Shown here piece by piece: positions 45,227 through 53,408 of a stretch of 64,000 bases of DNA. A model generated the notes under the pieces. That model was not told the origin of the DNA. It saw nothing but the letters and a program-made list of their open reading frames with translations, and ran no database searches. Numbering within the stretch: the stretch's first letter is position 1; every line of letters starts with the position of its first letter. This stretch comes from an uncultured Paracoccaceae bacterium (GTDB taxonomy: Bacteria; Pseudomonadota; Alphaproteobacteria; Rhodobacterales; Rhodobacteraceae). Position numbers and translations under genes: made by a program. The stretch is from positions 1-64,000 of the forward strand of contig CALICM010000012.1 of the NCBI GenBank assembly GCA_938049225.1. The letters run 5' to 3'.

Positions 45227-45297
45227 TTCAGCCCCCCCAAGCCAGAACATGTCAAACGTGTGAGACGTCTTAAAGGCCGCGCCGCTAACCAACCCGG

Positions 45298-46095
45298 ATG
45301 GCGCGGATACAAAATGATACAATTTCAGATATCGAAACCATAAGCCCGGTTACACCCGCTGTTCAAGTTAATGTGGAAATCAACACGGGGGCCGGCAAGA
45401 TGTATGTTACAATTCCTTCGGAATTTGATGTTGAGGCACGGGACAGCGCATTGCCGCTGTGCCCCTGCAATCTGACGGAAACACGGCTTCGAGGGGGGGC
45501 ATATTTGTATTACGAGGGTGATGAAGTGGATCGCCTTTATCAAGTGAAGTCGGGTGTCTTGCGCCTGACAAGATTGCTTGAGGATGGCCGTCGCCAGGTC
45601 ATCGCCTTTGGATATCCCGGTGACATTGTCGGCTTTCCCAGCAATGGACGACATCACACCGATTGCGAGGCGCTGACGAACGCCCGGCTGCAGCCCTATC
45701 GGCGGACAACGTTAGAGAATGGCGGCAGTCATCCACAATTACACCACGACCTGTTGCAGGCGGCCTTGCGCGAAATCAGCGCCATGCAAGATCATTTCAT
45801 GATGCTTGGGCGAAAATCGGCTGTCGAAAAGGTCTCGTCATTTCTATGCGTGCTCAAAGACCGGGTCGGCAAACCTCAGGGGCAGTACGCCCAAGTGAAG
45901 CTACCCATGAGCCGGGCCGACATCGCCGACTTCTTGGGCCTGACGACCGAGACAGTCAGCCGGACCTTCACCCAGCTACGTAAGAGCAAGGTCATCGCTC
46001 TGGAGAACATTCATACCGTCATCATCCTGCGGCCAGACGCTTTGCTTGCATTGGCCCAGGGCGATAATGCCGCGCAGCGCGCCCAAGCGGCTTAG
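45298..46095 (+). CDS. Crp/Fnr-family regulator, FixK-like
   Basis: 265 residues. The cyclic-nucleotide-binding-type beta-barrel spans about 55-150 (LRGGAYLYYEGDEVDRLYQVKSGVLRLTRLLEDGRRQVIAFGYPGDIVGFP), followed by the dimer helix and a winged helix with LPMSRADIADFLGLTTETVSRTFTQLRKSKVI. The recognition helix has E218, S221 and R222, the E-x-x-S-R pattern of FNR/FixK that reads TTGAT/ATCAA half-sites. Cysteines are C55, C57, C123 and C184 only. The N-terminal three-cysteine cluster motif of FNR/FnrL is absent, so direct 4Fe-4S oxygen sensing is unlikely. It is the best local candidate to bind the six boxes around it. Confidence 0.88.
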   Translation: MARIQNDTISDIETISPVTPAVQVNVEINTGAGKMYVTIPSEFDVEARDSALPLCPCNLTETRLRGGAYLYYEGDEVDRLYQVKSGVLRLTRLLEDGRRQVIAFGYPGDIVGFPSNGRHHTDCEALTNARLQPYRRTTLENGGSHPQLHHDLLQAALREISAMQDHFMMLGRKSAVEKVSSFLCVLKDRVGKPQGQYAQVKLPMSRADIADFLGLTTETVSRTFTQLRKSKVIALENIHTVIILRPDALLALAQGDNAAQRAQAA

Positions 46096-46160
46096 GGGGG
46101 GCAATACACCGGGTTCAAGCGAGCGTCGGTAGGGCTGGTTAAAGCTGAAGTTGAAACGCT

Positions 46161-46568
46161 CTAATAGAGCCCGTCCTGCAGAACGTGGCTGAAGCCCAGT
46201 TCCTCAAGTCCGCTGGCCAGTTGATCCGCCACACGCGGGTGCGACAGCAGATAGCGCGAAGTTGGGCCGTCATGGCGTTCTTCGGCCAACGCTAAGGCCT
46301 CGGCCCATTCATCGGCACTGAAATCCCCGCGACCCAACCACACCAGTGCCACCAGCTCGTGTTTGTGGTCAGCGTTCAGCGCGTCGATTTCCGCCCGCAA
46401 TTCAGTCAGTTGCAGGTCGCCGGGGGTCTCTTGCCAGGTGGCGGGGCCCTCGTCGTCGCTTTCGTTACCACCGATGTCCGGCATCACCTCCTCCTCGCGG
46501 CCCATCACAGCGCGCAGTTTTTCGATCAGGTCGCGCATGAAATCGGCGGAGATGGTTAGTTCGGTCAT
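46161..46568 (-). CDS. DUF3775-family protein
   Basis: 135 residues, acidic and mainly helical. Recognised from LRAEIDALNADHKHELVALVWLGRGDFSADEWAEALALAEERHDGPTSRYLLSHPRVADQLASGLEELGFS, which is the DUF3775 core. The N-terminal third (residues 1-55) is variable and acidic. Its function is unknown, but the family recurs beside Usp, Hsp20 and PHB-type genes in alphaproteobacteria. It lies 36 bp downstream of the DUF2267 gene on the same strand, so they form an operon. Confidence 0.85.
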   Translation of the reverse strand: MTELTISADFMRDLIEKLRAVMGREEEVMPDIGGNESDDEGPATWQETPGDLQLTELRAEIDALNADHKHELVALVWLGRGDFSADEWAEALALAEERHDGPTSRYLLSHPRVADQLASGLEELGFSHVLQDGLY

Positions 46569-46604
46569 GATGGCTCCTATATCACCAGAATGCGTTTGCG
46601 CGGC

Positions 46605-47036
46605 CTATGGCGCGGGCCAAAGCACGCGGATGTCTTGCGGCAGGTTTGCGCGCACGTCCTCAACCTCGCCCCGGCTCAACCGGGCGTTCAGCAGATCGAA
46701 AACGCAGCCCACATCAGCGCCACCACGATATTCCTCGGTGTCGCCCATTAGAGCATCGATTGCATCGACAAAGGCCTCGGCGCGCCGTTCTTTGATCGGC
46801 GTGCGCGTCGGCACCCAACCTTCGAAGAACATCCCGCGGATCAAAAGCGGTAGCTGTGCCGAAAGCTGTGCCAGTTCGTTGACCAAAAGATGATCGCGCA
46901 AATGGTGCAGCGTCGCCCGCATCAGGCGCAGCGCACTGCGTCGTGACGACCACCCCAGACGTTCCGTCAACTCGTTGATCCATTCGTGTGTCAAATGCAC
47001 CGTGTGATCGATAACTTCCAAGCCTTGCGCGGACAT
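46605..47036 (-). CDS. DUF2267-family protein
   Basis: 143 residues from ATG 47036. The protein is helical with VIDHTVHLTHEWINELTERLGWSSRRSALRLMRATLHHLRDHLLVNELAQLSAQLPLLIRGMFFEGW, the DUF2267 signature (TxxWLxxLxxxLG, A...LRATLHxLRDRLxxxEAxxLxAQLPxxLRGxYYxGW). The molecular role is not established; it occurs in stress and low-oxygen gene groups. It is the middle gene of a minus-strand run from the bactofilin-like gene to DUF3775. Confidence 0.9.
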   Translation of the reverse strand: MSAQGLEVIDHTVHLTHEWINELTERLGWSSRRSALRLMRATLHHLRDHLLVNELAQLSAQLPLLIRGMFFEGWVPTRTPIKERRAEAFVDAIDALMGDTEEYRGGADVGCVFDLLNARLSRGEVEDVRANLPQDIRVLWPAP

Positions 47037-47056
47037 GATCCACCTCCTTTCCGATT

Positions 47057-48229
47057 TCAAGTTTCGAGAGGCATTGCATCGTCATCGGGGGAGCCAATAA
47101 GCTTTGGGATCAACACGCTCGTTATCGCGCCAATGCCCAACAGAACCAGCGTGTAATTGGCGACCCAACCGACAAAGGGTATAAAATTCAGTACCGCGAC
47201 CACAGCAATCGCCGCGGCCAAAATCACAAGACGGGACAGCTTGCTGGGATCGTCTGCCCCACCGAACGCCGCCCAAAGGCGCATCGCGATGGCATAAACC
47301 CCAAGCGCATACCCCAATATCCAAGCCACAACGATTGCCAGCAGGACGATCGGCACAAAGGGCAGCCCAATAACCGTCATACCTGTGATTGGCACCAGTC
47401 CAAACAGGATCGACAGACCGACGACGCCCAAAAGAACGCTCCGCCCAGGCGCGTCAGAAATCTCGGCGCGTAGGGCTTCCACGCGGTTCGGCGCCAAACC
47501 CAACATCAGCGCACCAAGGGCCACGAAGAACAAAACCGAAACAACGAACCCGCCAACCAAGGATGCCGCCGTGGGCAGCACCGGCCAGTCCCGCACGTCC
47601 CAATTTTCCGCCATCTCCTCCCAGGTCGCGCCCGCCTCGAGCCGTTCAAAGCGCACCCGCGCTGCGGGGGCCACCCGCTCGGGGACGCTAATTTCCTGTT
47701 CTGTTGAGTAGGTCAGGACACCTTCGATGACAGCGTCCGGCCCAAAGGTGATAGTGTGGGCGGTGATGCGCGCATCACCCGCAATGGGGGCATTCAAGAT
47801 CACCTCGCGACCGAACACCGAAAGCGCCCCTTGCACCGGCCCCTCGATTGTAACGGTATTGCCCAGAAGACGGGCATTACCCAAGGTGTCCGAGGTTGCC
47901 TCGGTCCGCACCGCGAAACCCGCGACTGTCAGGTCCTCGGCCGTTTTGGCCTTGATCGCGACCATCGCCCCAAACGCATACAGATCTGCCCGTGTGTCGG
48001 TGCTAACAGAGACGTCGAACCCAGTCACATGCAAGTCACCCCCCACGACCCCATGCGCGATTGTATTGCGTGCCGCCACAAAGGCATCCCCTGGCGCGTT
48101 CAGCGTCTGGACGACGGCGTCACCCGCCACAAAGCTGTCGCCACCATGTGTGGTCGTCACGGTCTCGGCATGGGCCGGGACCGACAGACCCAGCAAAACC
48201 AGTACGGTGGTGAGTTTGGAAAGGCGCAT
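47057..48229 (-). CDS. Secreted/membrane bactofilin-like protein with C-terminal helices
   Basis: 390 residues from ATG 48229, chosen because a signal peptide follows (MRLSKLTTVLVLLGLSVPAHA, cleavage before ETVTT). Residues 25-195 are a repetitive beta-rich region of polymer-forming (bactofilin-like) character, with repeated G-x-A/V-turns such as GVVGGDLHVTGFDVSVSTDTRADLYAFGAMVAIKAKTAEDLTVAGFAV and GALSVFGREVILNAPIAGDARITAHTITFGPDAVIEGVLTY. Four membrane helices follow (about 230-265, 275-335, 345-385). It would display a beta-helix in the periplasm anchored in the inner membrane. The function is unknown. Its promoter region holds an FNR-type box 61 bp upstream. Confidence 0.75.
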   Translation of the reverse strand: MRLSKLTTVLVLLGLSVPAHAETVTTTHGGDSFVAGDAVVQTLNAPGDAFVAARNTIAHGVVGGDLHVTGFDVSVSTDTRADLYAFGAMVAIKAKTAEDLTVAGFAVRTEATSDTLGNARLLGNTVTIEGPVQGALSVFGREVILNAPIAGDARITAHTITFGPDAVIEGVLTYSTEQEISVPERVAPAARVRFERLEAGATWEEMAENWDVRDWPVLPTAASLVGGFVVSVLFFVALGALMLGLAPNRVEALRAEISDAPGRSVLLGVVGLSILFGLVPITGMTVIGLPFVPIVLLAIVVAWILGYALGVYAIAMRLWAAFGGADDPSKLSRLVILAAAIAVVAVLNFIPFVGWVANYTLVLLGIGAITSVLIPKLIGSPDDDAMPLET

Positions 48230-48290
48230 GGGGCGGCTCCTGATCGTATAAGGGTTTTTCACTTTCCTATGCCGATATGCGCCCGACTGA

Positions 48291-48304
48291 TTGATTATGA
48301 TCAA
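48291..48304. promoter_or_regulatory. FNR/FixK-type box between bactofilin-like and hsp20 genes
   Basis: TTGATTATGATCAA is a perfect TTGAT-N4-ATCAA. It lies 61 bp upstream of the bactofilin-like start and 75 bp upstream of the hsp20 ATG, so both divergent units may be controlled. Confidence 0.8.
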
Positions 48305-48379
48305 TTTTCAACCGGCATGGTTTGTTACCAGATGGCCGACGCAGCTTTGTGTCGCATCATATTTGAAAGGAGCAACAGT

Positions 48380-48862
48380 ATGTCACGTCAATCCCTTCCC
48401 ACGCGGTTGTCGGACGCCACATTCCCGTTCTTCCACAGCCTTCAAACCGAGATGAACCAAATGTTCGACCGGTTCCGCGGGGCGCAATCCGACGAACCGG
48501 TCGATATGTTCAGCCCGCTCACACGTCCGCTGTTTCCGGCGGTCGACATCGCCGAAACCGACGAGGCGGTCGAGATCACGGCCGAAGTACCGGGCGTCGA
48601 GAAAGACGATCTGGATGTGTCCATTAGCGGCGGCGTTTTGACGCTGAAGGGCGAGAAAGGCAGCGATCACGAAGAGAAGGAAAAGGACTACCATCTGGTC
48701 GAACGTCGCTATGGCGCTTTTCGCCGCCAGATCCCCTTAGGCTTCTCGCCCGAGGATGGCGCGGTCGACGCTAAATTCCATGATGGTCTGCTGAAACTGC
48801 GGATCGCGAAACCACCCGCGGCAAAAGCCGCCGTGCAAAAGATCAGCATCTCAAACTCATGA
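48380..48862 (+). CDS. Small heat shock protein Hsp20
   Basis: 160 residues from ATG 48380 (AAAGGAG 8 bases before). The alpha-crystallin domain runs from about 55 to 150: PAVDIAETDEAVEITAEVPGVEKDDLDVSISGGVLTLKGEKG and YHLVERRYGAFRRQIPLGF ... AKFHDGLLKLRIAKP, followed by an IxI-type tail (KISIS). It is an ATP-independent holdase chaperone. Alphaproteobacterial Hsp20s sometimes associate with PHB granules. The adjacent FNR-type box suggests induction at low oxygen rather than only by heat. Confidence 0.95.
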   Translation: MSRQSLPTRLSDATFPFFHSLQTEMNQMFDRFRGAQSDEPVDMFSPLTRPLFPAVDIAETDEAVEITAEVPGVEKDDLDVSISGGVLTLKGEKGSDHEEKEKDYHLVERRYGAFRRQIPLGFSPEDGAVDAKFHDGLLKLRIAKPPAAKAAVQKISISNS

Positions 48863-48867
48863 CCGCT

Positions 48868-48893
48868 GGCGGGGCCGCTTGTCAGGCCCCGCC
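48868..48893 (+). terminator. Hairpin between hsp20 and the second usp gene
   Basis: GGCGGGGCC, loop GCTTGTCA, GGCCCCGCC, with a stem of nine GC pairs just after the hsp20 stop and no clean U-run. Likely a partial terminator or an mRNA stabiliser between the two genes. Confidence 0.6.
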
Positions 48894-48919
48894 CCGATTT
48901 CGCATTTGGAGGGCGCAAG

Positions 48920-49759
48920 ATGGGCCTCAAAACACTTCTGGTCTGCTTGACCACGAAAGAACACGCCGACACGCTGCTGAACCTAGCGGTGCCCCTGGCC
49001 CGTAAACACGGCGCGCATCTGGTCGGTCTGCACACGGTCGAGGCTTTGATTGTGTACCCCGGCATCGCGATGCACATCCCCGAACCGGCCTTTGGTGCGT
49101 TTAACGAAAGCCAGCGCGAGGAAACCGCCGCCATTGAGGCGATTTTCCGCGAACGCACCCAGAGCGAGGATTTCGTGAGTGAATGGCGCGTCGTGCGGGC
49201 CGAGGCGGCCTCGGCCACCATGCGGATGGTGGAAAGCGCGCGCGCGGCCGACCTGGTGATCATGGCGCAAGAGGACCGAGATGCGGATCGTTCCGACCAA
49301 CGGCACGCGCCGGAGCAAGTCATCCGTCACAGCGGCCGACCCGTGATCGTAGTCCCCCTGGGGTATGATGGCCCCTTGCCAGGCAAGCGCATCCTGCTGG
49401 GGTGGAGCGACACCCGTGAAGCCGCCCGCGCCGCCCATGATCTGGTGAGTGTCGCCGCAGCGGATGCAATCGTGGACGTGCTGCGCGTTGGCGGATCGGG
49501 TCAGGACGAACTGACCGATTTCGAGGCGATCGACCTGGCCGGCATGTATGCACGTCACGGCTTGAAAGCGGTCGTGCACCACCGCGAGAGAGATGGCAAA
49601 GAAGTGGCCGAGGTTCTGACCCAGGTCGCCTTTGAACAGGGGGCCGATCTGATGGTGACGGGCGCTTTTGGTCACTCGCGAACCTATGATTTCGTGGTCG
49701 GCGCCGCCACCTATGACCTGCTGACGACCGCGAAACTGCCCGTGATGCTGAGCAAATAA
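48920..49759 (+). CDS. Tandem-domain universal stress protein
   Basis: 279 residues, two UspA domains. The first (about 1-145) opens MGLKTLLVCLTTKEHADTLLNLAVPLARKHGAHLVGLHTVEA. The second (about 150-279) ends with ADLMVTGAFGHSRTYDFVVGAATYDLLTTAKLPVMLSK, carrying the G-x2-G-x9-G-like nucleotide loop in altered form. GGAGGG lies upstream of ATG 48920. It follows hsp20 on the same strand and closes the stress island. Single-domain Usp at 42304 is a distinct relative. Confidence 0.92.
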   Translation: MGLKTLLVCLTTKEHADTLLNLAVPLARKHGAHLVGLHTVEALIVYPGIAMHIPEPAFGAFNESQREETAAIEAIFRERTQSEDFVSEWRVVRAEAASATMRMVESARAADLVIMAQEDRDADRSDQRHAPEQVIRHSGRPVIVVPLGYDGPLPGKRILLGWSDTREAARAAHDLVSVAAADAIVDVLRVGGSGQDELTDFEAIDLAGMYARHGLKAVVHHRERDGKEVAEVLTQVAFEQGADLMVTGAFGHSRTYDFVVGAATYDLLTTAKLPVMLSK

Positions 49760-49760
49760 C

Positions 49761-50471
49761 TTAAGCCGCTGCTTGGGCGATATCTGCCCAGACCGGCAGA
49801 TGGTCCGAGGCGCGGCGCGCCAAAGGCCCCTGTTCGACACCGGCATCGCGCAACCGCAGATCGCAGCTCAGCGCGATGCGGTCCAACGCTGCCACCGGAC
49901 GGCGCGCATGAAACGATCGGCCCGGCGCATGAATCGTAAACGGCCCCTCCAGCGGGGCCAGACCGCGTGTGGGCGACCACTCGTTGAAATCCCCTGCGAT
50001 CACGGTATGCGCGTTTTCGTCCGCGGCGTCGCGCAAGGCCTCAAGCTGCACCTGGCGCGACCGGCGCATCAGGCCCAGATGAGTGGCGATCACCGACAAT
50101 GCCACGCCTGCATCGACACCTATCGTGACATCCACCCGGACCGCCCCCCGCGGCTCAAGCCCCGGCAAATCGATAGGCCGCACATCCGCCACATGCACCG
50201 CATCGCGGACCAGCACGGCATTGCCATGCCAGCCCAAACTCACCGCATTTGAGGCTACATCGACGACACGAAAATCGGTTTCCGCCTCGACCAGTTGACG
50301 GGGCAACGCGGCCACCCGCTCACCCAGACGCATATCCGCCTCTTGCAACACGACGATGTCAGCGCCAAGGCCGTTGATCACTTCGGCGATACGTTCTGGG
50401 GCACGCCGCTGGTCCAGCCCACGCGCCTTGCGGATGTTGTAGCTGGCAACGCGCAGGGTGTTTTGTGTCAT
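49761..50471 (-). CDS. Endonuclease/exonuclease/phosphatase family protein
   Basis: 236 residues from ATG 50471, which is where the conserved domain begins (LRVASYNIRKARGLDQRRAPERIAEVINGLGADIVVLQEAD). EEP hallmarks are the N and E metal-site residues in SYNIRK and LQEAD, the catalytic ATHLGL and GDFNEW, and the final SDHLPVWADI. The family cleaves phosphodiester or phosphate-ester bonds in nucleic acids or lipids. The substrate is not clear. It lacks a signal peptide, so is probably cytoplasmic. Divergent from the esterase gene. Confidence 0.9.
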   Translation of the reverse strand: MTQNTLRVASYNIRKARGLDQRRAPERIAEVINGLGADIVVLQEADMRLGERVAALPRQLVEAETDFRVVDVASNAVSLGWHGNAVLVRDAVHVADVRPIDLPGLEPRGAVRVDVTIGVDAGVALSVIATHLGLMRRSRQVQLEALRDAADENAHTVIAGDFNEWSPTRGLAPLEGPFTIHAPGRSFHARRPVAALDRIALSCDLRLRDAGVEQGPLARRASDHLPVWADIAQAAA

Positions 50472-50658
50472 GCGCAAGATATAGGGGGCTTCAGTCCCAT
50501 TTTGAATACCATCCTGTCCCCGCGCTGCGCCGGTTTCACTTTTGGCCCGGAACATAGCGTTCTTGCCAGATCACCTTTCGCCCTCACGCGACCTTGAATT
50601 GACGTGCCCGTGATCCCACCGCTCTCTGGCCCCAGATGACGCCCTTTCCGAGGTTCCT

Positions 50659-51513
50659 ATGCGCCCCACGACCCTGCTCGCTTGTCTCGCCGTTCTCCTC
50701 ATCCCTCTCGTCAGCACCGCTCAAACAACCTTCTGCGGTCGCGAGGGCGCCCCTTGCGAGATCCGGGAGGGTACGTATCGCATTGCCCTGCCCGCAGGGC
50801 CAACGCCGGTCGGGGGCTGGCCCGCGATGATGTTTTTCCATGGCGCAGGCGGATCGGGCGCGCGGACCCTTGCGAATACCGGAATGGTGGATAGCTTCCT
50901 CGACCGCGGTTATGCCGTTATCGCCCCCGACGGGCTGCCCCGCCCCAACAGCCGCTTTGGCCCCGGCTGGTCGTTCCACCCAGAGCGCCCGCAGCGCCGG
51001 GACGAGGTGGCCTTCACTCGCGGATTGATCTCGGATGCCGCGGCCCGCTTTCAAATCAACCCCAATCAGATCATGCTCAGCGGTTTTTCCATCGGCGGCT
51101 CGCTGGTCTGGTATATGGCCTGCGCCGCACCCGACCTGGCCCGCGCCTATGCACCTGTCGGCGGCGCCTTTTGGCGCCCCCATCCTGTTGCCAGCGACTG
51201 CGCGGGGCCCGTGCGTTTGCTGCACACCCACGGTTGGCGCGACCAAACCGTCCCGCTTGAGGGGCGCCCGCTGCGCAGCACCTCCGAGATTTTGCAAGGC
51301 GATGTTTTTCATGGCCTCGATCTGTTGCGCCAGGTCAACGGTTGCACCAACATGCGCGCCGACCGTTTCCAAACCGATGCCGATTATTGGCGTCGCGTCT
51401 GGACCACCTGCGCCCCGGGCACCGCACTTGAGTTTATGCTCCACCCTGGGGGGCATAGCGTCCCCAAGGGCTGGGCCAGGCGTGCCATCGACTGGTTCGA
51501 GGCCCTGCCCTAA
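50659..51513 (+). CDS. Secreted PHB-depolymerase-like esterase (CE1/LpqC type)
   Basis: 284 residues. A signal peptide (MRPTTLLACLAVLLIPLVSTAQT) is followed by an alpha/beta-hydrolase with oxyanion strand MMFFHGAGGSG, lipase box GFSIGGS (nucleophile Ser), HGWRDQTVP, and the final LHPGGHSVPKGW carrying the catalytic His. Cysteines near both ends suggest disulfides. The family includes extracellular poly(3-hydroxybutyrate) depolymerases and feruloyl esterases. Because the protein lacks a substrate-binding domain, the polymer substrate is uncertain. Confidence 0.82.
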   Translation: MRPTTLLACLAVLLIPLVSTAQTTFCGREGAPCEIREGTYRIALPAGPTPVGGWPAMMFFHGAGGSGARTLANTGMVDSFLDRGYAVIAPDGLPRPNSRFGPGWSFHPERPQRRDEVAFTRGLISDAAARFQINPNQIMLSGFSIGGSLVWYMACAAPDLARAYAPVGGAFWRPHPVASDCAGPVRLLHTHGWRDQTVPLEGRPLRSTSEILQGDVFHGLDLLRQVNGCTNMRADRFQTDADYWRRVWTTCAPGTALEFMLHPGGHSVPKGWARRAIDWFEALP

Positions 51514-51562
51514 CGCACATCCACATGCTCAAAACATCCAAGCCATAGGCAAGCCCCATTAC

Positions 51563-51591
51563 AAAAAAAGGCCCGGTGTTTCCACCAGGCC
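51563..51591 (-). terminator. Rho-independent terminator of tig
   Basis: On the minus strand, GGCCTGGTG, loop GAAA, CACCGGGCC (one U-G pair), then seven U, 25 bp after the tig stop. A clear intrinsic terminator. Confidence 0.9.
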
Positions 51592-51616
51592 CCTTAAAAC
51601 TACGAACGGAGAACGC

Positions 51617-52948
51617 TCAATCCTCGTCGAGCGCCTCAATCGCCGCCTGCAGTTCATCTTTGGTCACGGCTTTCTCGGTCACTTTGGCCAGCTCGATGAT
51701 ATAGTCGACGACTTTGTCCTCAAAGATCGGCGCTCGCACTTGCTGCTGCGCGCCTTCGTTCTTTTGCAGAAACTCAAAGAACTGCCGCTCTTGCCCAGGA
51801 TAATTCCGCGCCTGGGCCATCATCGCCTGCTGCATCTCGGCGTCACTCACCGTGATCTCGGCCTTGTTGCCCACTTCGGCCAGCAACAGCCCCAGACGCA
51901 CCCGGCGTTCGGCCAATGTCTTATGCTCGTCGGTAGTTTCGATCTCGGGGTGATCATGGCCCTGCACGTCCGGATTGTCCTCGTGCCACAGCTGATGCGC
52001 GATCTGGCCTGCCTCGGTCTCGACCAAGCTGGGTGGCAGGTCGAATTTGACGACTTCGTCCAAGGCATCCATCAGCTTGCGTTTCAACACCTGGCGTGCA
52101 GCGCCGGAATACTCGTCCGCCAGTCGCTCGCGCACTTGGGTTTTCAGCGCGTCCAGATCGTCCATGCCAAACTTCTTGGCCAGTTCATCATCGATCGGGG
52201 CTGGCTTGGGTTCTTTAACCTCTTTGACCGTCACCTCGAACACCGCCGGTTTCCCAGCCAGTTCCGCGCCCGGATATTCGTCTGGGAACTTGACCTCGAC
52301 AGACTTCTCTTCACCCGCCTTCACACCGACCAGCTGTTCTTCAAAGCCTGGGATAAACTGCCCCGAGCCCAGCACCAGCGGATAATCTTCAGCTGTGCCC
52401 CCCTCAAAGGCGACATCATCTACCTTGCCCAAGAAATCGACCACCACCTGATCGCCATCCTTGGCCTTCGATCCCTTACGGCGGGGCTCAAAATGATTGG
52501 CCGAGTTCGCCAAATTATCCAGCGCCTCGGTCACGGCATTTTCTTCGATCTCGGCCACCAGTTTTTCCAGCTTGATCTTGCTGAAATCGGTCTCGGGCAC
52601 CTCGGGCAGCGCTTCATATGTCATTGCGACCTCGACATCGTCGCCCTCTTTCCAAGCCTCGTTGGTCATCTGCACATCGGGCTGCAGCGCCGGGCGGTCG
52701 CCGGTCTCTTCGAAATGGCTGCGCATTGCGTCGTCGATACTCTCTTGCATCGCTTCGCCCAGCACGGACTTTCCGAACATCTTCTTCATCAGAGCTGCAG
52801 GCGCTTTGCCCTTGCGAAAGCCCTTCATCTGGAAATCTTTGCGGGCCTCTTCCAGCTTGGCATTCACCTTGGCGTCCAGCTCGTCTGCTGTCACTTTGAT
52901 GGCGTAGCCGCGCTTCAAACCTTCGTTCAGGGTCTCGGTGACCTGCAT
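51617..52948 (-). CDS. tig: Trigger factor, ribosome-associated chaperone
   Basis: 443 residues from ATG 52948. It starts [62 protein letters not shown], with the ribosome-docking signature (G-F-R-x-G-K-x-P). The FKBP-like peptidyl-prolyl isomerase domain covers about 160-245 ([45 protein letters not shown]). The C-terminal helical chaperone domain ends in an acidic tail (AAIEALDED). It binds nascent chains at the exit tunnel. A core chromosomal gene, preceded closely by a leucine tRNA gene on the same strand. Confidence 0.97.
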   Translation of the reverse strand: MQVTETLNEGLKRGYAIKVTADELDAKVNAKLEEARKDFQMKGFRKGKAPAALMKKMFGKSVLGEAMQESIDDAMRSHFEETGDRPALQPDVQMTNEAWKEGDDVEVAMTYEALPEVPETDFSKIKLEKLVAEIEENAVTEALDNLANSANHFEPRRKGSKAKDGDQVVVDFLGKVDDVAFEGGTAEDYPLVLGSGQFIPGFEEQLVGVKAGEEKSVEVKFPDEYPGAELAGKPAVFEVTVKEVKEPKPAPIDDELAKKFGMDDLDALKTQVRERLADEYSGAARQVLKRKLMDALDEVVKFDLPPSLVETEAGQIAHQLWHEDNPDVQGHDHPEIETTDEHKTLAERRVRLGLLLAEVGNKAEITVSDAEMQQAMMAQARNYPGQERQFFEFLQKNEGAQQQVRAPIFEDKVVDYIIELAKVTEKAVTKDELQAAIEALDED

Positions 52949-52976
52949 GTTCCCAGTGTCCTTACGTCTATTGCGT

Positions 52977-53061
<85 letters not shown>

Positions 53062-53408
53062 ATGAGCCGCTAACGCGCGACCGCATTCGGCGCCTCATCT
53101 AGCAGAGGCAAATGCCAGGTGCGAGAAAAAAAACACCCTTTTCTGAAAGGTTCCACAAGGCCGGGGCCCCGGAACTTGCACGCATTGGTCAATTTGGTCT
53201 TGGGCAAGCCGAACGCGGCAAAAAGGGTACAAACGCGCCGATTATTAACCTCGTTGATCGTAACGGTTTTTTTTAACACATCATTAAGTCATACTAAATT
53301 TGGCGGTGTATTGCCGCCTGGGTGACTTTGGGTCTGGGAAATGTCCGGGGCGACACGCCGCCAACTTGCGGTTCAGACCCAGTAGGCAGGACAATCGAGG
53401 GGACTACG
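53062..53408. other. AT-rich intergenic region before the Hint genes
   Basis: About 350 bp between the tRNA gene and the first Hint gene. It contains T-runs (53267-53275 and nearby), an ATTAACCTCG / GTAACGG region and no open frame with a recognisable product. It probably holds the Hint gene promoter. A long 5' leader is possible because the only good ATG is at 53409. Confidence 0.5.

Noticed and set aside
45298-46095. Classification as a canonical FnrL oxygen sensor
   Set aside because: The N-terminal cysteine cluster needed for the 4Fe-4S centre is missing; only C55 and C57 are close together.
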